24,946 bases of DNA from Anaerolineaceae bacterium UBA4775 (GTDB lineage Bacteria > Chloroflexota > Anaerolineae > Anaerolineales > Anaerolineaceae). Under the pieces are notes generated by a model. That model saw only the letters and a program-made list of their open reading frames with translations, did no database searches and had not been told where the DNA came from. The translations under genes and the position numbers were made by a program. Of the stretch, positions 15,109 through 21,860 are shown one piece after another. The stretch lies in the NCBI GenBank assembly GCA_002403205.1, contig DHHJ01000006.1:7421-32366 (forward strand), read 5' to 3'. Numbering within the stretch: the stretch's first letter is position 1; each line of letters begins with the position of its first letter.

Positions 15109-16889
15109 TGGCGGTGACTAACCATCTATCTGCAATTCTTGGGCTGGATATCGGGGGAATCAATACCCGGGTGAGCCTGATGGGCATCGCAGATGGTAAA
15201 TACCGTGTGTTGGGCAGCCAGCGTACTGCCACATCACTCGGGCAAGGACTGCACATCGGCGCTGGGGTGGGTGAAGCCATGCAGGCCGTACAGCAAGAAA
15301 CAGGTCATCCCTTCATAAAAGAAGAAGGTGGCTTGTTGCAGCCAGTTGACCGGATCGGCAGGGGGGTTGACCGGGTTGGGATGGTCCTTTCGGCCGGACC
15401 GCGCGTCAGGGCTGCCCTGTTGGGGTTGACCAGCCAAGGTTCTATCAAATCCGGGCAGGCCTTGTTCGATTCCCTGCCGTTACAGACAAGTGAAAATTTC
15501 GGCATGGCGCATCTGGCAAACACAACCCGCGCGGTCGAGACGCTGATCAAAACCAGGCCTGATATCCTGGTCATTGCCGGCGGCGAGGATGCTGGCGGTG
15601 AAGATCTCACCATGCGCTGGATTGATATTGTATGTATCCTGTGCCAAATGCTACCAGAAGCTGTTCAGCCATTGGTTGTGTATGCGGGCAGTCCTGGCCT
15701 GGAAGGGGCAGCCCGACGCTGGCTGGAACCGGTAGCCAGGCTGCAGGTGGTTCCCAACGTCCAGCCAGTCTTTGGCGAGTATGACTTGGTCCCTGCGGCA
15801 GGTGACCTGGAACAAGAGATACTCCACAAGTGGCAGGCTGGTCTTCCCGGGCTAAAAGGGTTGAGCGAGCTGACACATGGCTTAACCGGGCTCTCTGCGC
15901 GCTCGATGGACAGGATGGTGCGGTTCCTCAGCCTGACACGGGGGCCGGTTCAGGGTCAGCCAGGAAAAACCGGGATTCTGGCGGTTGACCTGGGGGGCAT
16001 ATTCACTACGGTTGCTGCGGGAATCGGCGGGCAGAGTGGGACGGTGGTTGACGATAAATTCCCTGAAATAGGGTCATCAGCACTGCACAGCGCCAGCCTG
16101 GCAACCACCACATGGGCAGGCGAGCCGGTGACAGAAGCTGAGAGTGAGCGATTTTTGACCAATCATGCCCTCATCCCGGCCTGGGTGCCCGAAACCGGCC
16201 TGGAACTAGCGCTTTCCCACGCATTCACGCGCTATCGTCTGCAGCAGACGTTGCAGCGCTTATCAGAACATTATGACTGGTTCGACTTTCATCCTGAATA
16301 CGGCCTGAAGGGGACTTTTGAGCCCGTGATCGTCAGCGGGGCGGTTATAACCGGCACGCGAGATGCAGCCAGGGTCATGTTAACCCTGCTGGACGGCCTT
16401 CAGCCCCACGGGATCACCACGCTGGTGCTGGATCGGAACAATATCCTGCCGCTTTTGGGGAAGATCGGTGAAGTGGAACCGGTTTTGCCGGTACAGGTGC
16501 TCTCATCCTCGGCTTTTGAGAACCTGGGCACGGTGATATCCGTCTCGGGCAGGGTTCCATCAAACGGGACAGTCATCACGGTCCACATGGAAACCGCATC
16601 AGGAAAAAAGTCCTCTCATTTTGTGCCATCCGGGTCTTTGCTGCGCCTGGCGGTTGCGGAGGGCGAGCGTGCGGAACTGGAACTGATTCCGCACAATCGA
16701 GTGGACATCGGCTTTGGCGGGCCGGGGCAGCGGGGGCGGTTAAGGGTCACAGGCGGCATTTTGGGCGTTGTGATCGACGCACGCGGGCGACCGTTGCTCC
16801 TGCCGGAGCACACTGACGCGCGTGTTGCCCTGCTCCAAACCTGGCTGCGGGCTTTGCGGGCCGAACACAATTCAACCACGGGGGTTTAA
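15105..16889 (+). CDS. MutL-like (glutamate mutase L family) ASKHA protein
   Basis: A 594-aa soluble protein with the actin/Hsp70-like ATPase pattern: a first phosphate loop ILGLDIGGINT (11-21), a second closely similar loop GILAVDLGGIFTT (290-302) and a VIVSGAVITG turn (408-417) that may be the adenosine motif. The C-terminal part has GFGGPGQRGRL (536-546) and GGILGVVIDARGRPLLLP (550-567). From memory this matches the glutamate mutase L (MutL) family, thought to help adenosylcobalamin mutases, perhaps as a reactivating chaperone. No mutase subunit is present here, and the gene sits among membrane-protein genes, so another role is likely. ATG 15105 overlaps the preceding stop by four bases; a second ATG follows at once. 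It is unrelated to the DNA-repair MutL. Confidence 0.75.
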   Translation: MMAVTNHLSAILGLDIGGINTRVSLMGIADGKYRVLGSQRTATSLGQGLHIGAGVGEAMQAVQQETGHPFIKEEGGLLQPVDRIGRGVDRVGMVLSAGPRVRAALLGLTSQGSIKSGQALFDSLPLQTSENFGMAHLANTTRAVETLIKTRPDILVIAGGEDAGGEDLTMRWIDIVCILCQMLPEAVQPLVVYAGSPGLEGAARRWLEPVARLQVVPNVQPVFGEYDLVPAAGDLEQEILHKWQAGLPGLKGLSELTHGLTGLSARSMDRMVRFLSLTRGPVQGQPGKTGILAVDLGGIFTTVAAGIGGQSGTVVDDKFPEIGSSALHSASLATTTWAGEPVTEAESERFLTNHALIPAWVPETGLELALSHAFTRYRLQQTLQRLSEHYDWFDFHPEYGLKGTFEPVIVSGAVITGTRDAARVMLTLLDGLQPHGITTLVLDRNNILPLLGKIGEVEPVLPVQVLSSSAFENLGTVISVSGRVPSNGTVITVHMETASGKKSSHFVPSGSLLRLAVAEGERAELELIPHNRVDIGFGGPGQRGRLRVTGGILGVVIDARGRPLLLPEHTDARVALLQTWLRALRAEHNSTTGV

Positions 16890-17945
16890 ATGTACGTCAA
16901 TCATACCAAAGCAGGACATGCAATGACCCTTCAGCGCCTGCGGGCGCTGCCGCTGCCGGGTGAGGTGTTTGTCAACGAAGGTGAGCAGGTCCACCCTATG
17001 GATGTGATCGCGGAAGCTTCGGTCCCTGGGGATATCTTTATGCTCGATATCGCCGCCAGTTTAGGCACCGATCATGTGGGGGCAAAGCGCGCGTTGGTGC
17101 GCCATACGGGTGAATACCTGCACAAAGGCGATGTGGTCGCACAAATTCCAGGGGCATTCCCGCGCCTGGTCAGAGCGCCGCTTAGCGGACGGTTCGCGGC
17201 TTTGCACCAAGGGAACGTGATTTTTGAAGTTGAGCGGGAGAGAATCCAGGTTCGGGCGTGTTTGGTCGGGGTTGTCAGATCTGTGATCCCGGAATATGGC
17301 GCCGAGATTGAAACCCACGGCTGGCTGCTCCAGGGCATGTGGGGGAACGGGCGGAATAGCTCTGGAGGTTTGCGTTTGCTGGAAAATACAGACGCGGGCG
17401 CCTTGGACCCATCCATATTGGAAACGGTTGAAGGCGGACAGGTGATCGCTGTGGAAACATGTGATGACGAAGCGGTTTTGTTGATGCTGGCTGAGCGCAA
17501 CCCTGCGGGGCTGATCTTTGGCTCTTTGGCGGGGGCGTTGGCGCCCGCTGCAGCAGCCTTGCCGGTGCCAGTGGTTGTGGTGCAGGGATTTGGCCCTTGT
17601 CAGCCCGACTCATCCATTTTTGAGGGTTTACAGGCCCTGGCGGGTCAAACCGCTTGCTTAAGTGGCGTTACATCCGACAGTCTGGCCGGCCACCGACCTG
17701 AGGTGATCATCCCGACCGGTGAGGGAGGCCAGGCCGAGACGGTGGGCATACGCGCTGAACTGCGCCCTGGGCAAAAGGTACGGCTATTTTCTGGCAAGAG
17801 ACTGGGTGAAATCGGAGAGGTAAAAACCTTACCAGACGACTTGGTCCTGTTTGAAAGCGGGCTGGAGGTTCCGGCAGCAGTCGTGGAACTGGGCAATGGG
17901 GAAAAAGTCACCATCCCTCAGCAGAATGTTGTCATCGTTGGCTGA
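16890..17945 (+). CDS. Uncharacterised protein with barrel-sandwich and KOW-like segments
   Basis: A 351-aa soluble protein with no signal or TM. The N-terminal region has two turns resembling the biotinyl/lipoyl barrel-sandwich fold: PLPGEVFVNEGEQVHPMDVI (21-40) and HTGEYLHKGDVVAQIPG (72-88) followed by VRAPLSGRF (94-102). No modifiable Lys sits in an MKM-like turn, so this is probably fold only. Residues 292-349 (RPGQKVRLFSGKRLGEIGEV then VELGNGEKVTIPQQNVVIV) look like a KOW/SH3-like barrel. The middle (180-270) has a Rossmann-like hydrophobic pattern. ATG 16890 follows the MutL-like stop with no gap. It is the last gene of the operon; no terminator was recognised in the 69 bases before the next gene. 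Confidence 0.75.
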   Translation: MYVNHTKAGHAMTLQRLRALPLPGEVFVNEGEQVHPMDVIAEASVPGDIFMLDIAASLGTDHVGAKRALVRHTGEYLHKGDVVAQIPGAFPRLVRAPLSGRFAALHQGNVIFEVERERIQVRACLVGVVRSVIPEYGAEIETHGWLLQGMWGNGRNSSGGLRLLENTDAGALDPSILETVEGGQVIAVETCDDEAVLLMLAERNPAGLIFGSLAGALAPAAAALPVPVVVVQGFGPCQPDSSIFEGLQALAGQTACLSGVTSDSLAGHRPEVIIPTGEGGQAETVGIRAELRPGQKVRLFSGKRLGEIGEVKTLPDDLVLFESGLEVPAAVVELGNGEKVTIPQQNVVIVG

Positions 17946-18014
17946 GAATCCACAGATGTACATTCCCGGTCAAGGGGAGCAGTTTGGGTATGGAGATGAA
18001 GGCCAGTTAATTAA

Positions 18015-19217
18015 TTAGGGCTGTGTGGGGGTGGGGGTCAGGGTCTGGATGAGGGAGCCCAGCAGCCAGCCGGTCAGGCCGGATGCGGTTTGCACCTGAT
18101 ACCATGACTGGCCCCCTTCGGGCATGCTCTGTCCCAGGATTTCAAGCTGGTCCCCGTTGTTCGCATAGTCAACGATTGGAGAATCAAACCCCGGTCCTTC
18201 GCGGATGACAGCACCGATATCTGCGTTGATCACGCCCCAGTACGCCCGTGGTTCAGGTGTGCTCGTGGGGGTGTTTTCGGATGTCGGGCTGTGGACCTCT
18301 GTTGGGGTCAGGGTAGCGGGTGTGGCTGAGGTGGCTGTGGGTTCAGGGGCATCGGTGGGCGTGGCCTGGGGAGAAGGGGTGGATGAGGCCGCCATCAGGC
18401 GGGTAGGTGATGGCAAAGCCGGCTGGGGGTTGGGTCTCTGGTTGGTGGAAAGATGCAGGCTGCCACTGGCGACGGCCAATGTGATCATCAGGGCGGCGAC
18501 CAGCAGCAACCAGCCAAGGGTTTTTTGGGGCGGGAACCCCAGCACAAGGATGGTCAGCGCAGCGATCACGACGGCCAGCCCCAGGTGTGTAAAGCTGACC
18601 AATAAAGCGCTTAACCAGAGCTGGGTTCTCCCATGGGTCAGCCCGAACCCAACCACCGCCAGGGGCACCAAGAGTGTATAGGACAGAAGCACTCCAAGCC
18701 CGCGCGGAATGATGCCCTCCCTCAGCAGGATCAGAACACTCATGAAGGCACTGACAGCCACCAGCGTCACATCGAGCCAGTACAATCCAGAAAAGCGAAA
18801 CAGCCTCAAGGGGTCGCCTGGCTGGAGGGTGGTAAGCATGCCTGCCAGGGCGCCCGCAGCAATAGAGAATGCGAACAGGATCAGGAGGCTGGTTATGGCT
18901 TTTGCTGCCTGCCTGAAGTTCAATGTGCCTGGGAACACCGCCAGCCCGAACAGGGGTGAGACGAAGGGCAGCGCCACGATGGCAATCACCAAAATCACAA
19001 TGTCCTGCAGGTAAAGTGCTGCGCCAAGTGCCAGAGCGCCCAAAAGCGTACGCATAAAAAATGTCGGTGTGGGGGCTGTCAGCCTGACCAGGGAATCAAG
19101 CAAGATCTGCCGTTCCGCAGCCGTTGCCGATCGGGGCTGGCGGCGGATGTGGCGCTGCCTGGCAGGAGGTAGTTCATTGATGTCGTTGGGTAGGCGTTCG
19201 CTGGTGGGAAGGCTCAT
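18015..19217 (-). CDS. DUF389-like membrane protein with C-terminal SH3b domain
   Basis: A 400-aa protein. The N-terminus (1-45) is polar and basic. A membrane region (about 57-250) has seven to eight hydrophobic segments and a VALPFVSPLFGLAV stretch resembling the conserved motif of DUF389 proteins. A Ser/Thr/Pro-rich linker (255-322) leads to a bacterial SH3 (SH3b) domain (326-392, with VIREGPGFDSPIV and WYQVQTASGLTGWLLGSLI). SH3b domains often bind cell-wall peptides, so the C-terminus is probably outside, tethering the protein to the wall or a partner (inference). ATG 19217 follows AAGGTGAT. It is transcribed convergently to the MutL-like operon. Membership of DUF389 is moderate confidence; the SH3b is clearer. 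Confidence 0.75.
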   Translation of the reverse strand: MSLPTSERLPNDINELPPARQRHIRRQPRSATAAERQILLDSLVRLTAPTPTFFMRTLLGALALGAALYLQDIVILVIAIVALPFVSPLFGLAVFPGTLNFRQAAKAITSLLILFAFSIAAGALAGMLTTLQPGDPLRLFRFSGLYWLDVTLVAVSAFMSVLILLREGIIPRGLGVLLSYTLLVPLAVVGFGLTHGRTQLWLSALLVSFTHLGLAVVIAALTILVLGFPPQKTLGWLLLVAALMITLAVASGSLHLSTNQRPNPQPALPSPTRLMAASSTPSPQATPTDAPEPTATSATPATLTPTEVHSPTSENTPTSTPEPRAYWGVINADIGAVIREGPGFDSPIVDYANNGDQLEILGQSMPEGGQSWYQVQTASGLTGWLLGSLIQTLTPTPTQP

Positions 19218-19279
19218 TGGTGATCACCTTTTGGCGTATCCGGATCTGGCGAATTTTCGGGCAAGTTTTTGATACCACC

Positions 19280-19306
19280 ATTATAATATACCCCCTGTAA
19301 AGTCAA
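19280..19306 (-). promoter_or_regulatory. Likely promoter of the DUF389-SH3b gene
   Basis: On the minus strand, TTGACT (19306-19301) and TATAAT (19285-19280) are separated by 15 bases, shorter than the ideal 17. It lies about 60 bases upstream of the ATG at 19217. Confidence 0.45.
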
Positions 19307-19356
19307 GTTTTTCGGTCTGTGCTTAATCAACCTATTAATTTTAAGCCCAGCTAAGG

Positions 19357-19362
19357 TAAAAT
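19357..19362 (+). promoter_or_regulatory. -10 element for a leaderless lipoprotein transcript
   Basis: TAAAAT ends 7 bases before ATG 19370. The only SD-like bases (TAAGG, 19352-19356) are about 13 bases from the ATG, too far to act well. No clear -35. Confidence 0.4.
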
Positions 19363-19369
19363 AGAACCT

Positions 19370-20425
19370 ATGAATAAAGAAAAATCTTCTTACCTGGTCC
19401 TGGGGGTTCTCGCTCTACTGTTGCTTGCCGTGCTGGCCGCCTGCACACCCAGTGGGCCTGAGGTTGAAACGCCGACTGCAGAAACCGCAGTTGAAACCGT
19501 TGAAACCGCGCCAACGGAAGCTATAATTACATCACCCACCCCGCAAACCCCGCCTTCTGTATTACTGGTGTGGGGCGATGGCGTAGACTCGTTTACCCGT
19601 TCTCAGATCCAATCCGCGCTGGAAGGGCTGGCCGCCGATTCGGCGCTGGAGCTGATTGTTGTAGAGGCTGTGACGCCTGACATGCTCACCCCCGAGGTGG
19701 AAGCGGTGATCGGTGTGGGTGCAGAGCTGGGTTTAAACGAATTAGCTGCCGGTGCGCCGAATGTCTCTTTTTTGGCGATTGGGGACCCCGGTGCGGATGT
19801 TGCGGCTAACCTCAGCCTGATCGGCGACCCCAACGAAGAATTGCGCCAGAAAGCCTTCTTAGCCGGCTATATTTCAGCAGTGATTTCCTATGACAATAAA
19901 ATTGTTGCCTTCATCAACGCTGAAAATGCCGCTAGCGAAGATATTGTTGACAGTTATGTCACCGGGGCTCGCTTTTTTTGCGGAATCTGCCGGAATGTTT
20001 TCCCGCCTTATAATGCATTTCCACAATGGGAACTGCTTACACCAGATTTAGCCAATGATGGGTTCCGTCCGATCGTCAATAATTATTTCAATATTGATGT
20101 CGATGTGGTTTATGTGCAGGGCAGCCTGGCTACCCCAGGGATGCTGGCCTATTTTGATGAGTTGGGCATCCAGATGATCGGCGATCAGCCGCCTGATGTT
20201 CAGCCTGGCCTGTGGGCAGGCACCATCCTGGCCGACCCCGTCCCAGCACTGGAAACGTTATGGCCGGAGCTGTTAGCAGGCTCGCAGGGCAAACAAATTC
20301 CCGCGCGGCTGATTGTTACGGATAGGGAATCTGGCTTGATCTCTGAAGGGAGATTTCGCCTGATTGAAATTATGATCGCAGACCTTGAGTCTGGGTTGGT
20401 GTCGGTGGAAAGTGCGCCTCAGTGA
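19370..20425 (+). CDS. BMP/PnrA-type substrate-binding lipoprotein
   Basis: A 351-aa surface lipoprotein. Signal sequence and lipobox LAAC with lipidated C25; then a Glu/Thr/Pro-rich tether (26-62) and a two-lobe periplasmic-binding-like domain of the BMP (basic membrane protein/PnrA, Med) group. These proteins bind nucleosides for ABC uptake, or act as sensors. Family-like features: KAFLAGYISAVIS (161-173), VVYVQGSLATPGMLAYFDELGIQMIGD, and VQPGLWAGTILADPVPALETLW. No ABC transporter gene lies nearby, so it is an orphan here. A C204-x2-C207 pair (FFCGICRN) is unusual and could form a disulfide. Its stop overlaps the convergent phosphoglycosyl transferase gene by 7 bases. Confidence 0.85.
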   Translation: MNKEKSSYLVLGVLALLLLAVLAACTPSGPEVETPTAETAVETVETAPTEAIITSPTPQTPPSVLLVWGDGVDSFTRSQIQSALEGLAADSALELIVVEAVTPDMLTPEVEAVIGVGAELGLNELAAGAPNVSFLAIGDPGADVAANLSLIGDPNEELRQKAFLAGYISAVISYDNKIVAFINAENAASEDIVDSYVTGARFFCGICRNVFPPYNAFPQWELLTPDLANDGFRPIVNNYFNIDVDVVYVQGSLATPGMLAYFDELGIQMIGDQPPDVQPGLWAGTILADPVPALETLWPELLAGSQGKQIPARLIVTDRESGLISEGRFRLIEIMIADLESGLVSVESAPQ

Positions 20426-21087
20426 TGGTTGTCGGATGAGGATTGCTCGTTTGTGTCTGGCGGGTTTCCCATAAATAGTTCGGCGGTCGCCTGGCCGGGC
20501 TGTGAAATCCCCTCCCACTTTAGGACCTTAACAATAGTCAGCACGATCGTTTTGATGTCCAGCCACAGAGACCAGTTGTCAACATACCATACATCCAGGT
20601 CGAACTTCTCTTGCCAGGTGATGATGTTACGTCCGTGAATTTGGGCCCATCCCGTTATCCCGGGCAGGACCTCATGACGGCGAAATTGGCTCGGGCTGTA
20701 ACGGGGCAGGTACGCTACCAGCAATGGGCGCGGTCCCACAATGCTCATCTCTCCCTTGAGCACGTTGATCAATTCAGGGAGTTCATCCAGGCTGGAGGCT
20801 CGCAGGAACCGGCCGAACTTAGTGAGACGTTGCGCATCTGGCAATGGCACACCCTGCTCATCGGTCAGATCTTGCATGGTTCTGAACTTTAAGATGGTGA
20901 AAATCTCCCCCTGGTACCCGGGACGTTCCTGTTTAAAGAAGATGGGGAACCCGTGTAGAAATGCCACCAAAATGCCGATGATGAGGAAAACAGGTGAAAG
21001 GAGAATCATAGCCAACAGGGCGATGACCAAATCCATTAACCGTTTGACAATTGGCATATTTTTCGGCAATAATATTAATGTTATCAT
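20419..21087 (-). CDS. Small phosphoglycosyl transferase (bacterial sugar transferase, PglC-like)
   Basis: A 222-aa monotopic phosphoglycosyl transferase: it moves a sugar-1-phosphate from an NDP-sugar to undecaprenyl phosphate, the first membrane step of glycan synthesis. Features: a re-entrant membrane helix (about 15-45) after basic KR, then FFKQERPGYQGEIFTILKFRTM (51-71), the catalytic Asp-Glu pair D101-E102 in SLDELPEL, IVGPRPLL (116-123) and LPGITGWAQIHGRN. It is the minimal form without the extra N-terminal TM domain of WcaJ-type enzymes. Start ATG 21087 has no Shine-Dalgarno but an extended -10 eight bases upstream; the alternative start Met11 (21057) would also leave the domain whole. 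It likely starts the glycan extended by the glycosyltransferases at 6-9 kb (inference). Confidence 0.92.
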   Translation of the reverse strand: MITLILLPKNMPIVKRLMDLVIALLAMILLSPVFLIIGILVAFLHGFPIFFKQERPGYQGEIFTILKFRTMQDLTDEQGVPLPDAQRLTKFGRFLRASSLDELPELINVLKGEMSIVGPRPLLVAYLPRYSPSQFRRHEVLPGITGWAQIHGRNIITWQEKFDLDVWYVDNWSLWLDIKTIVLTIVKVLKWEGISQPGQATAELFMGNPPDTNEQSSSDNHH

Positions 21088-21095
21088 TAGAAATT

Positions 21096-21104
21096 ATTGT
21101 ACCA
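21096..21104 (-). promoter_or_regulatory. Extended -10 promoter of the phosphoglycosyl transferase
   Basis: TGGTACAAT on the minus strand (TGn plus TACAAT, 21101-21096) ends 8 bases before ATG 21087, with no Shine-Dalgarno between. Consistent with a leaderless or near-leaderless message. Confidence 0.45.
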
Positions 21105-21119
21105 AAATATTAGATCGGA

Positions 21120-21146
21120 TTGGAAGTCTGCACAAGTAGCCATAAT
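21120..21146 (+). promoter_or_regulatory. Possible promoter of the two-component operon
   Basis: TTGGAA (21120-21125) and CATAAT (21141-21146) with a 15-base spacer, about 25 bases before the response-regulator ATG. The short spacer makes this tentative. Confidence 0.3.
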
Positions 21147-21171
21147 CAGTCTTAAAAAGAAAGGATGAAAG

Positions 21172-21852
21172 ATGGATGAGAGAATCTTGATCATTGAGGA
21201 CGATGAAGAGATCCTGCGTGTGCTGAACAGGGTCCTCACCTATGAAGGCTACATCGTTGACACGGCACTCACGGGAAAAGCTGGCCTCACCCTTGCTGGT
21301 GAACAGCGGCCAGATCTGGTTATTCTGGATCTCATGCTGCCCAACATAGATGGATTGGAAGTAGGCCGTCGCCTGCAGAAGCTCGGTAACCAGCCCATCC
21401 TGATATTAACTGCGAAAGACACCCTGGAAGACCAGGTTATCGGGCTTGATTCGGGCGCAGATGATTACATGGTCAAACCTTTTGAAATTGAGGAATTGCT
21501 GGCCAGAATTCGTGCGCTGCTGCGCAGGACGGCTGCTGACCGGATTAAAATTCTTGAATTTGAGGATTTAACCCTCGACAGCAGCACTCACCACGCACAA
21601 CGCGGTGACCGAGATATCGTGCTCACTGCCAAAGAATACGATCTGCTCGATTTGTTCATGCGGCACCCCAGGCAGGTGATGCCCCGTGAGGTGATCTTCG
21701 ACAAGGTCTGGGATTATGACTTTGGTGGAGAGAGCAATGTGCTGGATGTGTACATCCGCTACCTGCGCCAAAAGCTAGAAGCTGAAGGCGAACCCCGTTT
21801 GATTTACACCGTGCGGGGTGTGGGTTATGTATTGAGAGAGCCTCAAGAGTAA
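21172..21852 (+). CDS. OmpR/PhoB-type response regulator
   Basis: A 226-aa two-domain transcription regulator. The receiver (1-118) has the acidic pocket E9-D10-D11, phospho-acceptor D53 in VILDLMLPN, T80 in ILTAKD and K102 in VKPFE. The C-terminal winged helix (about 128-226) has LTAKEYDLLDLFMRHPRQVMPREV and the DVYIRYLRQKLE...RGVGYVL end typical of OmpR/PhoB. It is phosphorylated by the sensor kinase encoded 8 bases downstream and then binds direct-repeat DNA sites. The ribosome site GAAAGGATG lies shortly before ATG 21172. The signal and target genes are unknown; envelope genes on both sides make envelope control a reasonable guess. Confidence 0.96.
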   Translation: MDERILIIEDDEEILRVLNRVLTYEGYIVDTALTGKAGLTLAGEQRPDLVILDLMLPNIDGLEVGRRLQKLGNQPILILTAKDTLEDQVIGLDSGADDYMVKPFEIEELLARIRALLRRTAADRIKILEFEDLTLDSSTHHAQRGDRDIVLTAKEYDLLDLFMRHPRQVMPREVIFDKVWDYDFGGESNVLDVYIRYLRQKLEAEGEPRLIYTVRGVGYVLREPQE

Positions 21853-21860
21853 TTAAGGCA

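Noticed and set aside
15105..16889. DNA mismatch-repair MutL
   Set aside because: The name similarity is misleading: there are no GHKL ATPase motifs. The protein has ASKHA-type DxGG loops and resembles the glutamate mutase L family.
18205..18420. Repetitive GTGG/GGTG sequence near 18.2-18.4 kb
   Set aside because: This is the reverse complement of the Ser/Thr/Pro-rich linker codons of the DUF389-SH3b gene, not a separate DNA repeat element.
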